Assembly (NCBI GenBank): GCA_003490145.1
Contig: QULQ01000001.1
Span: 325,431-389,430 of the forward strand
Length of the DNA stretch: 64,000 nucleotides
Source: Lachnospiraceae bacterium OM04-12BH
GTDB taxonomy: Bacteria; Bacillota; Clostridia; Lachnospirales; Lachnospiraceae
Direction of reading: 5' to 3'
Shown here one piece after another: positions 17,254 to 25,195 of this stretch. A model generated the notes under the pieces. That model did not search any database, was not told the DNA's origin, and saw nothing but the letters and a program-made list of their open reading frames with translations. Both the position numbers and the translations under genes were made by a program. The stretch's first letter is position 1. Every line of letters starts with the position of its first letter.

Positions 17254-17834
17254 TAATTTACAAACCCTGTCCCTTCCTCATCACAGGAAAGATGGAACCA
17301 TACTTTTCCTGCGATCGTATCCTTCTTTACTGCTCCGATATTACCAGATCTGCTGTCTTCACTCATATTCCGGTTGTCACCAAGAACAAAATATTCATCA
17401 CTGCCAAGCTGTATCTCATTCCCGGCAATTCCATAATCTGCCATTTTATCATATTCATCCTCTGGAACTCTCTCTCCATTGATGTATACGTACCCGTCTA
17501 TGATCTGTATGCTTTCCCCAGGCAATCCCACGATCCGTTTCAGATAATAATGGGAGTTCTGATTGCCGTTTGGCAGAAATGCTATCACATCTCCCCGCTT
17601 CGGTGATGTGATTTTATAAATAAAACGGTTAATCAGTACTTCCTGTCCATTATACAGGGCAGGTTCCATGGAAACTCCTACCATACTGATCTTCATGCCA
17701 ACAGAAAATACCAGCACAAAAGCAAGAAAAACCGCCACTCCGCAATAAAACAGTGTGGAAAGGATCTCATGGATCGTAGATTTGTTAATTTTCTTTTCCT
17801 TTTCATAAAAGGTCAATCCCTTTTTCCTTGCCAT
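17253..17834 (-). CDS. lepB: Signal peptidase I (copy B)
   Basis: Second leader peptidase, 193 residues. It has an N-terminal helix (about 23-46), SMEPALYNGQ with the catalytic serine, YYLKRIVGLPGES with the catalytic lysine and GDNRNMSEDSRSG. The start at 17834 is preferred over 17855 because GGGAGG lies about 10 bases upstream of it and 17855 has none. It lies downstream of the rplS terminator, so it is fed either by read-through or by a weak promoter in 17835-17900 (a TAAAAT box is present, but I see no good -35). Confidence 0.93.
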   Translation of the reverse strand: MARKKGLTFYEKEKKINKSTIHEILSTLFYCGVAVFLAFVLVFSVGMKISMVGVSMEPALYNGQEVLINRFIYKITSPKRGDVIAFLPNGNQNSHYYLKRIVGLPGESIQIIDGYVYINGERVPEDEYDKMADYGIAGNEIQLGSDEYFVLGDNRNMSEDSRSGNIGAVKKDTIAGKVWFHLSCDEEGTGFVN

Positions 17835-17890
17835 GCCATTTTCCTCCCTGGCCATTACAGATTATTTTAACATACATCAAAAGATAAAGA

Positions 17891-17930
17891 AAGAGTAAAA
17901 AAAGACAGCCACCATGCAGCAGCTGTCTTT
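17891..17930 (-). terminator. Intrinsic terminator after rplS
   Basis: On the minus strand a 9-bp stem, AAAGACAGC (17922-17930) with GCTGTCTTT (17901-17909), has a 12-base loop and is followed by a T-run (17895-17900). It separates rplS from the signal peptidase/rbgA part of the operon. Confidence 0.88.
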
Positions 17931-17943
17931 CTGAAAGCTCTTC

Positions 17944-18291
17944 TTATTTAACGATCTCTTTAACCTTTGCCTTCTTACCAACACGATCTCTTAAGTAGTT
18001 CAGCTTAGCTCTTCTTACTTTACCCTTACGGACAACTTCGATCTTCTCTACGTTAGGAGAATGTACAGGCCATGTCTTCTCTACGCCTACGCCATTGGAA
18101 GACTTTCTTACGGTGAAGGTCTCTCTTGCGCCAGTTCCCTGTCTCTTCAGGACAGTTCCTTCGAAGATCTGGATTCTTTCGTGGTTACCTTCTCTGATCT
18201 TACCGTGTACTCTTACGGTATCACCTACGTTGAATTCTGCTACTTCAGCCTTTAACTGAGCATCTTCAATGTTCTTAATGATTTCGTTCAT
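17944..18291 (-). CDS. rplS: 50S ribosomal protein L19
   Basis: A 115-residue ribosomal protein at the 30S-50S interface. The sequence matches the family throughout ([28 protein letters not shown] in two pieces, [25 protein letters not shown]). The ATG at 18291 has AAGGAGG 7 bases upstream. It has its own promoter and a short leader, so it can be expressed apart from trmD. Confidence 0.98.
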   Translation of the reverse strand: MNEIIKNIEDAQLKAEVAEFNVGDTVRVHGKIREGNHERIQIFEGTVLKRQGTGARETFTVRKSSNGVGVEKTWPVHSPNVEKIEVVRKGKVRRAKLNYLRDRVGKKAKVKEIVK

Positions 18292-18360
18292 ATTTGCCTC
18301 CTTGAATCAACTGGATGTTCTTAATACCTTGGTAACAGAGGACCATCTCATTTTTGCAAC
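18292..18360 (-). ncRNA. Candidate L19 autoregulatory leader
   Basis: About 69 bases between the predicted transcription start and rplS. It contains GGTCCTCTGTTACCAAGG and ends in the rplS ribosome site. Firmicutes commonly carry an L19 leader RNA here that binds L19. I recognise position and general look, not a verified fold; a covariance-model match would settle it. Confidence 0.5.
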
Positions 18361-18366
18361 GTTAAT

Positions 18367-18395
18367 AATTTATCATATAACCTATATAAAAGCAA
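18367..18395 (-). promoter_or_regulatory. Sigma-A promoter of rplS
   Basis: TTGCTT (18390-18395) and TAAATT (18367-18372) on the minus strand with a 17-base spacer, in the gap between trmD and rplS. Confidence 0.75.
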
Positions 18396-18413
18396 GTGTT
18401 TTTCACCATTTTT

Positions 18414-19226
18414 TCAAAAATGCTCCTCTGCAGCTTTTTTTCTGGCTTCCTTCTGAAGCTTTCTTCTGAGTCGTTCTTCCTTTTTTGCCTTTTTCACGAA
18501 ATACTCCTGATGGGACTCTGCCCAGCTCTCATATAGCTCTGGTCTGACCTCTTTTGTTTTTGCAAGGGATTTTTCAAGCCGCCATTCTTCGACCTTTGCG
18601 TGATCTCCTGACAGCAGTACTTCAGGTACCCTTTCCCCTTCCCAGATCTCCGGTCTTGTATACTGTGGATATTCAAGGAGCCCATCATCAAAGCTCTCTG
18701 TCTGTGCAGATTCTTCATTTCCAAGAACACCAGGCACATTTCTGGCAATCGCATCCATCATTACCATAGCCGGCAGCTCTCCGCCAGTCAGCACATAATC
18801 ACCAATAGAAACGTAATCTGTCACTATCCTTTGAAGGACTCTTTCATCGATCCCTTCATAATGTCCACATAGAAAGATCAGATCCTCTTCTCTGGCAAGC
18901 TCTCTTGCCAGCTGCTGGGAGAAAACCTGTCCTGTAGGGGTTAAATAGATGACTCTGACTTTTTCCTCTCCTGCAGTTTTCTTTCTTGTCTGTATCCCTT
19001 CTATTACCGCCTGGCAGGCATCATAAACAGGCTGTGCCTGCATCAGCATACCGGCACCGCCTCCGTACGGATAATCATCTACTTTTTTATGTCTGCTCTT
19101 TGTATAATCCCGGATATTTACTGCTTCCAGAGATAATATTCTCTTTTCAGCGGCTCGTCCGAGGATACTGGTTGTAAACCCATCACGGATCATATCCGGA
19201 AATAATGTCAGTACATGAAAAAACAT
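18414..19226 (-). CDS. trmD: tRNA (guanine-N1-)-methyltransferase
   Basis: SPOUT methyltransferase that makes m1G37 in tRNAs to prevent frameshifting. The trefoil-knot SAM-binding region is [12 protein letters not shown] followed by [15 protein letters not shown], and the N-terminal [10 protein letters not shown] is typical. The lysine- and arginine-rich tail after residue 235 ([20 protein letters not shown]) is longer than in E. coli but common in Clostridia. The start at 19226 has GAGG 5 bases upstream; the longer frame to 19256 lies inside rimM. It is 7 bases after rimM. Confidence 0.97.
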   Translation of the reverse strand: MFFHVLTLFPDMIRDGFTTSILGRAAEKRILSLEAVNIRDYTKSRHKKVDDYPYGGGAGMLMQAQPVYDACQAVIEGIQTRKKTAGEEKVRVIYLTPTGQVFSQQLARELAREEDLIFLCGHYEGIDERVLQRIVTDYVSIGDYVLTGGELPAMVMMDAIARNVPGVLGNEESAQTESFDDGLLEYPQYTRPEIWEGERVPEVLLSGDHAKVEEWRLEKSLAKTKEVRPELYESWAESHQEYFVKKAKKEERLRRKLQKEARKKAAEEHF

Positions 19227-19233
19227 AGCTGCC

Positions 19234-19752
19234 TCACTTTTCTGAAAGAAGTCCATCTAACAGATGTACCTTCATAAAGCCCTGTTCCACATCTACCTGT
19301 AAAATACAGTCTTTGATCGCCGGGATCAGCACTTCTTTTCCTGTATTCTGATCTGTTACAATATAGACATCATTGGCACCGGTTTCCAGTACATCCTTCA
19401 ATGTTCCCTGAAAGGATCCGTCCTCATTCTCTACAAAAAGGCCGATGAGATCAGCAATAAAATACTCATCCTTTTTCAGCTTGACCGCATTTTCTCTCGT
19501 TACATAGAGACTTTTTCCCCGGTATCTTTCGATATCGTTGATATTGTCAATCCCCTTAAATTTCAGGATCACAAACTGTTTGAAGAATTTCACTCCCTCT
19601 ATGGTAAGGGGAAGCGTCTCCTTACCGGTATCCAGCAGCACTTCCTTCAGCTTTTTAAATCTATTCACATCATCTGTTGTCGGAAATACTTTCACTTCTC
19701 CACGGATTCCGTGAGTGGAGGAAATAATGCCGACCTGCAGAATATTTTCCAT
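19234..19752 (-). CDS. rimM: Ribosome maturation factor RimM
   Basis: Binds S19 and helps assemble the 30S head. The N-terminal beta-barrel starts with [20 protein letters not shown], and the PRC-barrel domain follows ([18 protein letters not shown]). The length of 172 residues is normal. Two adjacent ATGs exist; the one at 19752 has AGGAG 5 bases upstream, while 19755 is too close. It is preceded by a hairpin with a T-run, suggesting attenuation between khpA and rimM. Confidence 0.96.
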   Translation of the reverse strand: MENILQVGIISSTHGIRGEVKVFPTTDDVNRFKKLKEVLLDTGKETLPLTIEGVKFFKQFVILKFKGIDNINDIERYRGKSLYVTRENAVKLKKDEYFIADLIGLFVENEDGSFQGTLKDVLETGANDVYIVTDQNTGKEVLIPAIKDCILQVDVEQGFMKVHLLDGLLSEK

Positions 19753-19770
19753 CATGTCTCCTATCCTTTA

Positions 19771-19799
19771 TAAAAAAGGGAGTCCTATGCGGGCTCCCC
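19771..19799 (-). terminator. Terminator or attenuator between khpA and rimM
   Basis: On the minus strand GGGAG (19794-19798) pairs with CTCCC (19778-19782). An inner CC/GG extension is possible, and six T's (19772-19777) follow. Since the downstream genes have no clear promoter of their own before 18395, partial termination is likely. Confidence 0.7.
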
Positions 19800-19811
19800 T
19801 TCTCATACACA

Positions 19812-20039
19812 TTAGACGATTTCCACGTCAACCTTCTTGTTTTCCTTAGATGATGCAGCTTTCACAACAGAACGGATAGCCTTTGCGATCCTTCCCTGCT
19901 TACCGATCACCTTTCCCATATCAGCTGCAGCTACGTGAAGCTCAAGTGTAACATGCTTACCCTCTTCCTTCTCTGTCACTGTAACCTCTTCCGGATGTTC
20001 AACAAGCGCTTTTGCAATTACTTCAACTAATTCTTTCAT
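19812..20039 (-). CDS. khpA: KH-domain RNA-binding protein KhpA
   Basis: A 75-residue KH protein (YlqC family) that partners with KhpB/EloR in RNA binding linked to cell elongation in other Firmicutes. The GxxG loop is GKQG in GKVIGKQGRIAKAIRSVV. The ATG at 20039 has GGAGG 7 bases upstream. It lies between rpsP and rimM, its usual position. Confidence 0.96.
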   Translation of the reverse strand: MKELVEVIAKALVEHPEEVTVTEKEEGKHVTLELHVAAADMGKVIGKQGRIAKAIRSVVKAASSKENKKVDVEIV

Positions 20040-20068
20040 AGTCTACCTCCAAAGGCCGCCAACAATTC

Positions 20069-20314
20069 CTACTTTTCAATACCTGCCTGCTTGAAAATTC
20101 TGCTGACAACTTCTGTAGGCTGTGCTCCGTTTGCAAGCCACTTCTTTGCAAGCTCCTCATTTACCTTGAAGGTACTGGGGTCTGTGTTAGGATCATAAGT
20201 ACCGATCTCCTCGATACATCTTCCGTCTCTGGGGGATCTGGAGTCTGCTACTACGATTCTATAAAAAGGAGCTTTCTTCTGACCCATTCTTCTTAATCTG
20301 ATTTTTACTGCCAT
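20069..20314 (-). CDS. rpsP: 30S ribosomal protein S16
   Basis: An 81-residue ribosomal protein ([39 protein letters not shown]). The start at 20314 is supported by GGAGG 8 bases upstream and by the family start; an in-frame codon at 20323 precedes it without a site. A palindrome, TTTGAATT-2-AATTCAAA (20345-20362), lies in the 62-base gap after ffh. Confidence 0.98.
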   Translation of the reverse strand: MAVKIRLRRMGQKKAPFYRIVVADSRSPRDGRCIEEIGTYDPNTDPSTFKVNEELAKKWLANGAQPTEVVSRIFKQAGIEK

Positions 20315-20376
20315 GTTTTTCACCTCCGAAAAATTTTGTTTATATTTGAATTGAAATTCAAAACACTGTCATATCC

Positions 20377-21735
20377 CTAAAAAGGGAATCTCATGCCGCC
20401 GAAACCGCCACGGCCACGCTTGCCGCCCATAAGTCCCGGCATCTGCTTCATCATCTTCTGAGACTGCTCAAACTGTTTGATGAATCTGTTTACTACCGCA
20501 ATATCAACGCCTGCTCCTCTGGCGATCCTGTGCTTTCTGCTCGGATTCAAAAGCTTCGGGTTCTTTCTCTCTGCAGGAGTCATGCTGAAAATAATGGCCT
20601 CTGTCCTGGCAAGCTGCTTTTCATCGATCATGGATTCCAGATCCATGCCCTTACCACCTGTGCCGGGAAGCATCTTCAGGATACTGGCAAGACCACCCAT
20701 ATTCCGCATCTGCTTCATGCTCTCCAGATAATCATCGAAATCAAACTTTCCCTTCTTCATACGGGAAGCCATTTCTTTCTCTTTATTCTCATCAATGGAG
20801 ATATTTTCCTGTGCTTTCTCGATCAGGGAAAGTACATCTCCCATGCCGAGAATCCTTGAAGCCATACGATCCGGATAAAACTGCTCCAGATCAGAAAGCT
20901 TCTCTCCCATACCAACGTACAGGATCGGCTTACCAGTCACTGCTTTGACGGACAGTGCCGCACCACCTCTGGTATCACCATCCATCTTGGAAAGGATGAC
21001 ACCGTCGATTCCTATCTGATCGTTAAAAGCCTTGGCTACCGTAACGGCATCCTGACCTGTCATGGCATCTACAACAAGCAGCGTCTGATGGACTTCAACT
21101 GCCTTCTTGATCTCCTGAAGTTCTTCCATCATCTCTTCATCTACATGAAGACGTCCGGCCGTATCAAGGATCACTACGTTATTTCCATTCTTCTTCGCAT
21201 GCTCAATAGCAGCCCTTGCGATATTGGCAGGCTTCTGATTTTCTCCCATGGAGAAAACCTCTACCTTCTGCTTCTCACCATTGATCTGCAGCTGTTTGAT
21301 TGCCGCCGGCCTGTACACATCACAGGCTGCAAGGAGTGGGGTTTTTCCCTTCAGCTTCAGCTTACCGGCAATCTTGGCCGTAGTAGTTGTTTTACCTGCA
21401 CCCTGCAGACCGCACATCATGATCACGGTAATGGCCTTTCCTGGCTGGAATGCGATCTCTGTGGTTTCCGATCCCATCAGTGCAACCATTTCTTCATTTA
21501 CGATCTTGATCACCATCTGTCCGGGATTCAGACCGTTCATCACATCTGTGCCGATGGCTCTTTCTTCTACCGCCTTGATAAACTGCTTTACTACCTTGAA
21601 ATTAACATCCGCTTCTAACAGAGCAAGCTTGACTTCCTTCAATGCCGCCTTGACGTCATCCTCTGTAAGCCTTCCCTTACTGCGAAGGTTCTTAAATACA
21701 TTCTGGAGTTTATCTGTTAAACTTTCAAATGCCAT
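20377..21735 (-). CDS. ffh: Signal recognition particle protein Ffh (SRP54)
   Basis: GTPase that binds signal peptides and 4.5S/6S scRNA and docks with FtsY. N domain 1-85; P-loop GLQGAGKTTTTAKIAG near residue 109; DTAGRLHVDEEMM and SKMDGDTRGGAAL follow. The methionine-rich M domain starts at about 310 and ends in a Gly/Arg tail (GGKRGRGGFGGMRF). The length of 452 residues is normal. AAGGAG lies about 8 bases before the ATG. It follows ylxM with a 2-base gap. Confidence 0.98.
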   Translation of the reverse strand: MAFESLTDKLQNVFKNLRSKGRLTEDDVKAALKEVKLALLEADVNFKVVKQFIKAVEERAIGTDVMNGLNPGQMVIKIVNEEMVALMGSETTEIAFQPGKAITVIMMCGLQGAGKTTTTAKIAGKLKLKGKTPLLAACDVYRPAAIKQLQINGEKQKVEVFSMGENQKPANIARAAIEHAKKNGNNVVILDTAGRLHVDEEMMEELQEIKKAVEVHQTLLVVDAMTGQDAVTVAKAFNDQIGIDGVILSKMDGDTRGGAALSVKAVTGKPILYVGMGEKLSDLEQFYPDRMASRILGMGDVLSLIEKAQENISIDENKEKEMASRMKKGKFDFDDYLESMKQMRNMGGLASILKMLPGTGGKGMDLESMIDEKQLARTEAIIFSMTPAERKNPKLLNPSRKHRIARGAGVDIAVVNRFIKQFEQSQKMMKQMPGLMGGKRGRGGFGGMRFPF

Positions 21736-21737
21736 TC

Positions 21738-22079
21738 CTAAAGCTCCTTTAAGATTTCACAGCACAGGCTGTTTACTCTGCCAAGAATTTCTTCCTTTGT
21801 CAGTTCGGTATTTTCTGACAGATGCTTCATCTCATCTACCCCGCTTCTGATCTTCAGGAAACGCTCAACAAGATGCAGCTTATTTTCATACTCTGTAAGC
21901 ATGTGATTGCACCGTCTCACCATATCATGGACTCCCTGCCTGGAAATTCCATTTTCCTGTGCGATCTCACTTAAGGAAAGATCATTGTACACCACATCCT
22001 CATATATTTTTTTCTGATGCTCTGTCAGAAGCTCTCCATAAAAATCATACAAAAGCCCCTGTTCAACAATTCTTTCCAT
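21738..22079 (-). CDS. ylxM: SRP-associated helix-turn-helix protein YlxM (UPF0122)
   Basis: A 113-residue protein resembling sigma region 4 (LSLSEIAQENGISRQGVHDMVRR), encoded immediately before ffh in Firmicutes and shown in some species to modulate the SRP. The start at 22079 has AAAGGTG upstream; a longer frame to 22127 would read through the promoter region. It heads the 10-kb operon ending at pgeF. Confidence 0.93.
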   Translation of the reverse strand: MERIVEQGLLYDFYGELLTEHQKKIYEDVVYNDLSLSEIAQENGISRQGVHDMVRRCNHMLTEYENKLHLVERFLKIRSGVDEMKHLSENTELTKEEILGRVNSLCCEILKEL

Positions 22080-22094
22080 GCAATCACCTTTGCT

Positions 22095-22123
22095 AGAATA
22101 CAACAAAAAAATCACACTGTCAA
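22095..22123 (-). promoter_or_regulatory. Sigma-A promoter of the ylxM-ffh operon
   Basis: TTGACA (22118-22123) and TATTCT (22095-22100) with a 17-base spacer. The -35 box is also the 3' arm of the upstream gene's terminator hairpin. Confidence 0.88.
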
Positions 22124-22149
22124 GCATTTTTACTTGACAATATGATTTT
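22103..22149 (-). terminator. Terminator of the araC-type gene
   Basis: Stem of AAAATCA/TGATTTT (22143-22149 with 22108-22114) and TGTCAAG/CTTGACA (22133-22139 with 22118-22124) around a 3x3 internal loop and an 8-base apical loop, followed on the minus strand by a T-run. Confidence 0.8.
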
Positions 22150-22166
22150 ATTTTTCATCTCACTTC

Positions 22167-23015
22167 TCAGAATGCCGATGGCTGCTTCCCAAGTATTTTT
22201 TTGCAGGCTCTGTGAAAAGTGGAATAATCATGAAATCCACTTTCAAGACATGCCGTCGTAGCCGGAACACCTGCCTGTATCATTTCCTTTGCGAGCAGGA
22301 TCCTTTTCTCCAGAATATACTGGTGCATGGAATATCCGGTTTCTTCTTTGAATTTACGCATCATGTGATATTTACTGATATAAAACTGTTCTGCAAGTTT
22401 ATCAATGGACAGCGGTGCCTTCAGATGCCCGTTGATATAATGAAGGATCTCCACAGTCTTATGATCATAGGTTGCCATCTTATGAAAAACATCCGGATTA
22501 TCCATGCAGCATCTGGCGAGTTCGATCAATAATTTCATAAGAAGCAGTCTTTCATAAGTATTGTATGCATACTCCTTATTTTCTTCTGCAGCTTCAATCA
22601 GCCTGCTGTTTTCAAATATCCTGCTGCTGTCACCGGGCGATAACCGTATCACACAGCTTCCTTCTCTGTCTGCCAGCGCAAAACACTGTTTCAGATCACA
22701 GTCTTCTGACGAATACTCCTTTAAAAACTGCTCTGAAATATAAAAATTATAACGTTCATAGGGTACATCCGTTCCTATAAAAGGCTTATGGATCTGCCCC
22801 TTCCCAACAAGCAGGATATCATAGGGCTTCAGCTGATACGCTTTTCCTTCAATATGATACTCCACATTCCCCTCCTGAAACCAGATCAGTTTGTAAAAAT
22901 CATGATAGTGATATGGATAATCGATCGGTTTTTTATCCTTTAAATGAAACAGCCTGAAATCCTCCAGCAGATATCCTGTTTTTATGGTCTCTGCTTCCTG
23001 TAAAAGTTCTTTCAT
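22167..23015 (-). CDS. AraC-family transcriptional regulator with N-terminal cupin
   Basis: The 282-residue product has an AraC-type cupin (about residues 30-95, YHYHDFYKLIWFQEG and YDILLVGKGQIH) and a C-terminal double helix-turn-helix (LSIDKLAEQFYISKYHMMRKF; TTACLESGFHDYSTFHRACK). Such regulators usually sense a small molecule and control a nearby carbon-use or stress gene; no target operon is obvious here. The start at 23015 has AGGAG 7 bases upstream and lies 4 bases after the lysozyme gene's stop; the frame continues to a TTG at 23039 without a site. It is probably co-transcribed with the lysozyme gene. Confidence 0.92.
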   Translation of the reverse strand: MKELLQEAETIKTGYLLEDFRLFHLKDKKPIDYPYHYHDFYKLIWFQEGNVEYHIEGKAYQLKPYDILLVGKGQIHKPFIGTDVPYERYNFYISEQFLKEYSSEDCDLKQCFALADREGSCVIRLSPGDSSRIFENSRLIEAAEENKEYAYNTYERLLLMKLLIELARCCMDNPDVFHKMATYDHKTVEILHYINGHLKAPLSIDKLAEQFYISKYHMMRKFKEETGYSMHQYILEKRILLAKEMIQAGVPATTACLESGFHDYSTFHRACKKILGKQPSAF

Positions 23016-23019
23016 CCTT

Positions 23020-24126
23020 TTACTCCTGCTCATCTCCAAAATCTGTCATACAGACATTCAGATCCACATCTCCCTTGATCCCGCTGATGCTGCCCTTTGA
23101 ACTGTATTGCCAGACATCAAATTCGTAAGGGAAATATACCGGTGTATTGTAGTATGCAAACCATTTATGATATTCCTCAAGCTGGGACATATCCAGCATG
23201 ATCAGGAATGTTTTCAGGTTTCCATAGATCATTGGTGTATAACCGGCCTTTTTGATTGTTTCACAGAAAGCAATACAATTCTTTGTATACTGTTCCTTCG
23301 TAAGATCCTCAGTTCTTGCATTCTTGCTTGTCACTTCCTCCAGATCATATACTACCGGATAAGTAACATCATATGGCTCCAGCAGATCCAGTACAAACTC
23401 TGCTTCCTCTACTGCTTCTTCCTCTGTGATCGCCTGGGTAAAGAAGTATGCTCCTACCTGAATATCATTGTCAAGTGCCCCTTCCATATTCTCCTTAAAT
23501 CGTTCGTCGGCCATCATGCGCCCTTCTGTACTGCCCCTGACACCAGCCCTTATAAAAGCGTAGCTGACACCGTCATCTGCCACCTTTTTCCAGTCAATGG
23601 ATTCCTGGAATCTGGAAACATCAATCCCTTTCTTTGAAAGTACCACATCAGTATCATCCACATATTCGATCTGCCCGTTTTCAAGCTGTTTGAAATTATC
23701 ATAAACATAGCTGTGTTTCTTCAGCTTCTCGTCAATCGGGAAAAAGTGATAGCTGCCATCTGCATAAACAACTACATCCTCAGGAAAAAAATCTCTGAGG
23801 ACAGCGGCTGTATTGGAGCCGCCATCCATTCTGCTTTTCAGCTCAGACAGGATCTCATTTTCTCCCGCTTCCTGTGCATCTGCTCTTGCCTCTTCCAGGT
23901 AGGAATCAAGATCTGCCTGGGTATAAATATAATGCTCAGATTCCTCTTCAAAGCTCTTAAGCTGTGCCATTGCTTCTTCACTCTGGCTCTTCAGGTCATA
24001 ATTCTTCAGTACGAGCACAATACATGCGGTCAGTGCGGAAAGTGTGATCAGACACATGACGATATTGGTAATCATACTCCTTCTCTGCTGTTTTCTTCTT
24101 CTACGTACTCTATTGTTGTTATCCAT
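23020..24126 (-). CDS. Membrane-anchored GH25 lysozyme-family protein
   Basis: Predicted peptidoglycan muramidase fixed to the membrane. A basic N-terminus (RVRRRRKQQRR) and one helix (about 19-43) precede a coiled linker (50-105). The GH25 domain covers about residues 168-362, starting KGIDVSRFQESIDW, with the catalytic-type acids in YPVVYDLEEV and the ending DVDLNVCMTDFG. A helical anchor instead of a cleaved signal and cell-wall repeats is common in Lachnospiraceae. It is followed 4 bases later by the AraC-type regulator. Confidence 0.9.
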   Translation of the reverse strand: MDNNNRVRRRRKQQRRSMITNIVMCLITLSALTACIVLVLKNYDLKSQSEEAMAQLKSFEEESEHYIYTQADLDSYLEEARADAQEAGENEILSELKSRMDGGSNTAAVLRDFFPEDVVVYADGSYHFFPIDEKLKKHSYVYDNFKQLENGQIEYVDDTDVVLSKKGIDVSRFQESIDWKKVADDGVSYAFIRAGVRGSTEGRMMADERFKENMEGALDNDIQVGAYFFTQAITEEEAVEEAEFVLDLLEPYDVTYPVVYDLEEVTSKNARTEDLTKEQYTKNCIAFCETIKKAGYTPMIYGNLKTFLIMLDMSQLEEYHKWFAYYNTPVYFPYEFDVWQYSSKGSISGIKGDVDLNVCMTDFGDEQE

Positions 24127-24161
24127 ACCGGTATTCCTGTTATCCTTTATCTTTTTGCTCT

Positions 24162-24170
24162 ATTCTATCA
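24162..24170 (-). promoter_or_regulatory. Possible extended -10 promoter of the lysozyme gene
   Basis: TGATAGAAT on the minus strand fits an extended -10 (TGnTATAAT-like). No strong -35 is visible at 16-18 bases. Position is about 36 bases before the start codon. Confidence 0.4.
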
Positions 24171-24208
24171 CATTAATCAGAAACGAAAAACCCCTGTATT
24201 CTTCGCAG

Positions 24209-25075
24209 CTATCTTCCCTTGTCAGCAAAAAAGCTTTTATAGCCTTCTCCGTAAATTTCAGATGCGTTGGTAATGATCATAAACGCTCCCTGGTCATCAT
24301 TTTCCACCACTTCTTCTACCCGTGGTGCAAGCTGCTTCTTTACCACACACATGATCACTTTTTTCTCCGTATTGTGATAGGCACCACTTCCATTCAGAAA
24401 GGTTACGCCGATATCCACATCTTCCAGCAGCTTTTCAGCGATTCCTTCTGCTTTATCGCTGATGATATAGATCAGTCTCGCTTCATCACCTCCGTACAGT
24501 ACGAAATCCAAAGCAGCTGACGTAGCTACCGAGGATAAGATTCCATAAAGCACTGCATTAAAATTACCAAATACGATCCCAGACATTCCAATGATCGCAG
24601 CATCGAGCATCAGCATCAATGTCCCAGTTTTCATATGTGGGATCCTGATCTTCAGACATTTGATCACAATGTCTGCCCCTCCTGTTGTTCCTCCATTTCT
24701 CATTACGAGGCCTATTCCCACGCCGATCAGCGCTCCGCCGAATACCGCACCGAGAAGGAGATCATAGGTAACTGGTGTCATCAGATGGAACAGATCTGTA
24801 AAAAGGGAAACCGCAAGAATGGAATACAGGGTAGAAACTGTAAACTTCCATCCAAACTTCCGGATTCCAAGCAGAATGACCGGAATATTTAAGATCAGAT
24901 ACAGCATACCGGTACTCACCGGGATCAGCCGGTTGATCATGATGGCAAGTCCTGTAAAGCCACCCGGTGCCAGATCATTAGGATCTACAAACAACGCAAC
25001 GCCTATGCCAAAAATACCACAGGCAATTGTAAGCATAGTGTACTTTTTTATATATCTGATTCCCTTTTTCTTCAC
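24209..25075 (-). CDS. YitT family membrane protein (DUF161 + DUF2179)
   Basis: The 288-residue product has five or six hydrophobic helices in the first 195 residues with the family pattern APGGFTGLAIMINRL and GTTGGADIV, followed by a cytoplasmic DUF2179 domain (about 205-280). The transport substrate of this widespread family is not known to me. The start is GTG at 25075 with AGGAGG 6 bases upstream. It stands between the ilvA terminator and the lysozyme gene. Confidence 0.93.
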   Translation of the reverse strand: MKKKGIRYIKKYTMLTIACGIFGIGVALFVDPNDLAPGGFTGLAIMINRLIPVSTGMLYLILNIPVILLGIRKFGWKFTVSTLYSILAVSLFTDLFHLMTPVTYDLLLGAVFGGALIGVGIGLVMRNGGTTGGADIVIKCLKIRIPHMKTGTLMLMLDAAIIGMSGIVFGNFNAVLYGILSSVATSAALDFVLYGGDEARLIYIISDKAEGIAEKLLEDVDIGVTFLNGSGAYHNTEKKVIMCVVKKQLAPRVEEVVENDDQGAFMIITNASEIYGEGYKSFFADKGR

Positions 25076-25137
25076 CTAAGACCTCCTGTTCCGTGCGGTG
25101 CATCCTCTTTCTGCTTCCCCTCACATCCTCCACTCAC

Positions 25138-25173
25138 AAAAAAGCCATATACTACCTATAGTATACGGCTTTT
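25138..25173 (-). terminator. Intrinsic terminator after ilvA
   Basis: AAAAGCC (25167-25173 complement) pairs with GGCTTTT, and TATACT pairs with AGTATA inside, with one mismatch between them and a 6-base loop. A T-run follows on the minus strand. Confidence 0.85.
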
Positions 25174-25195
25174 CCTGGAAATTTAAAGACAGTTA

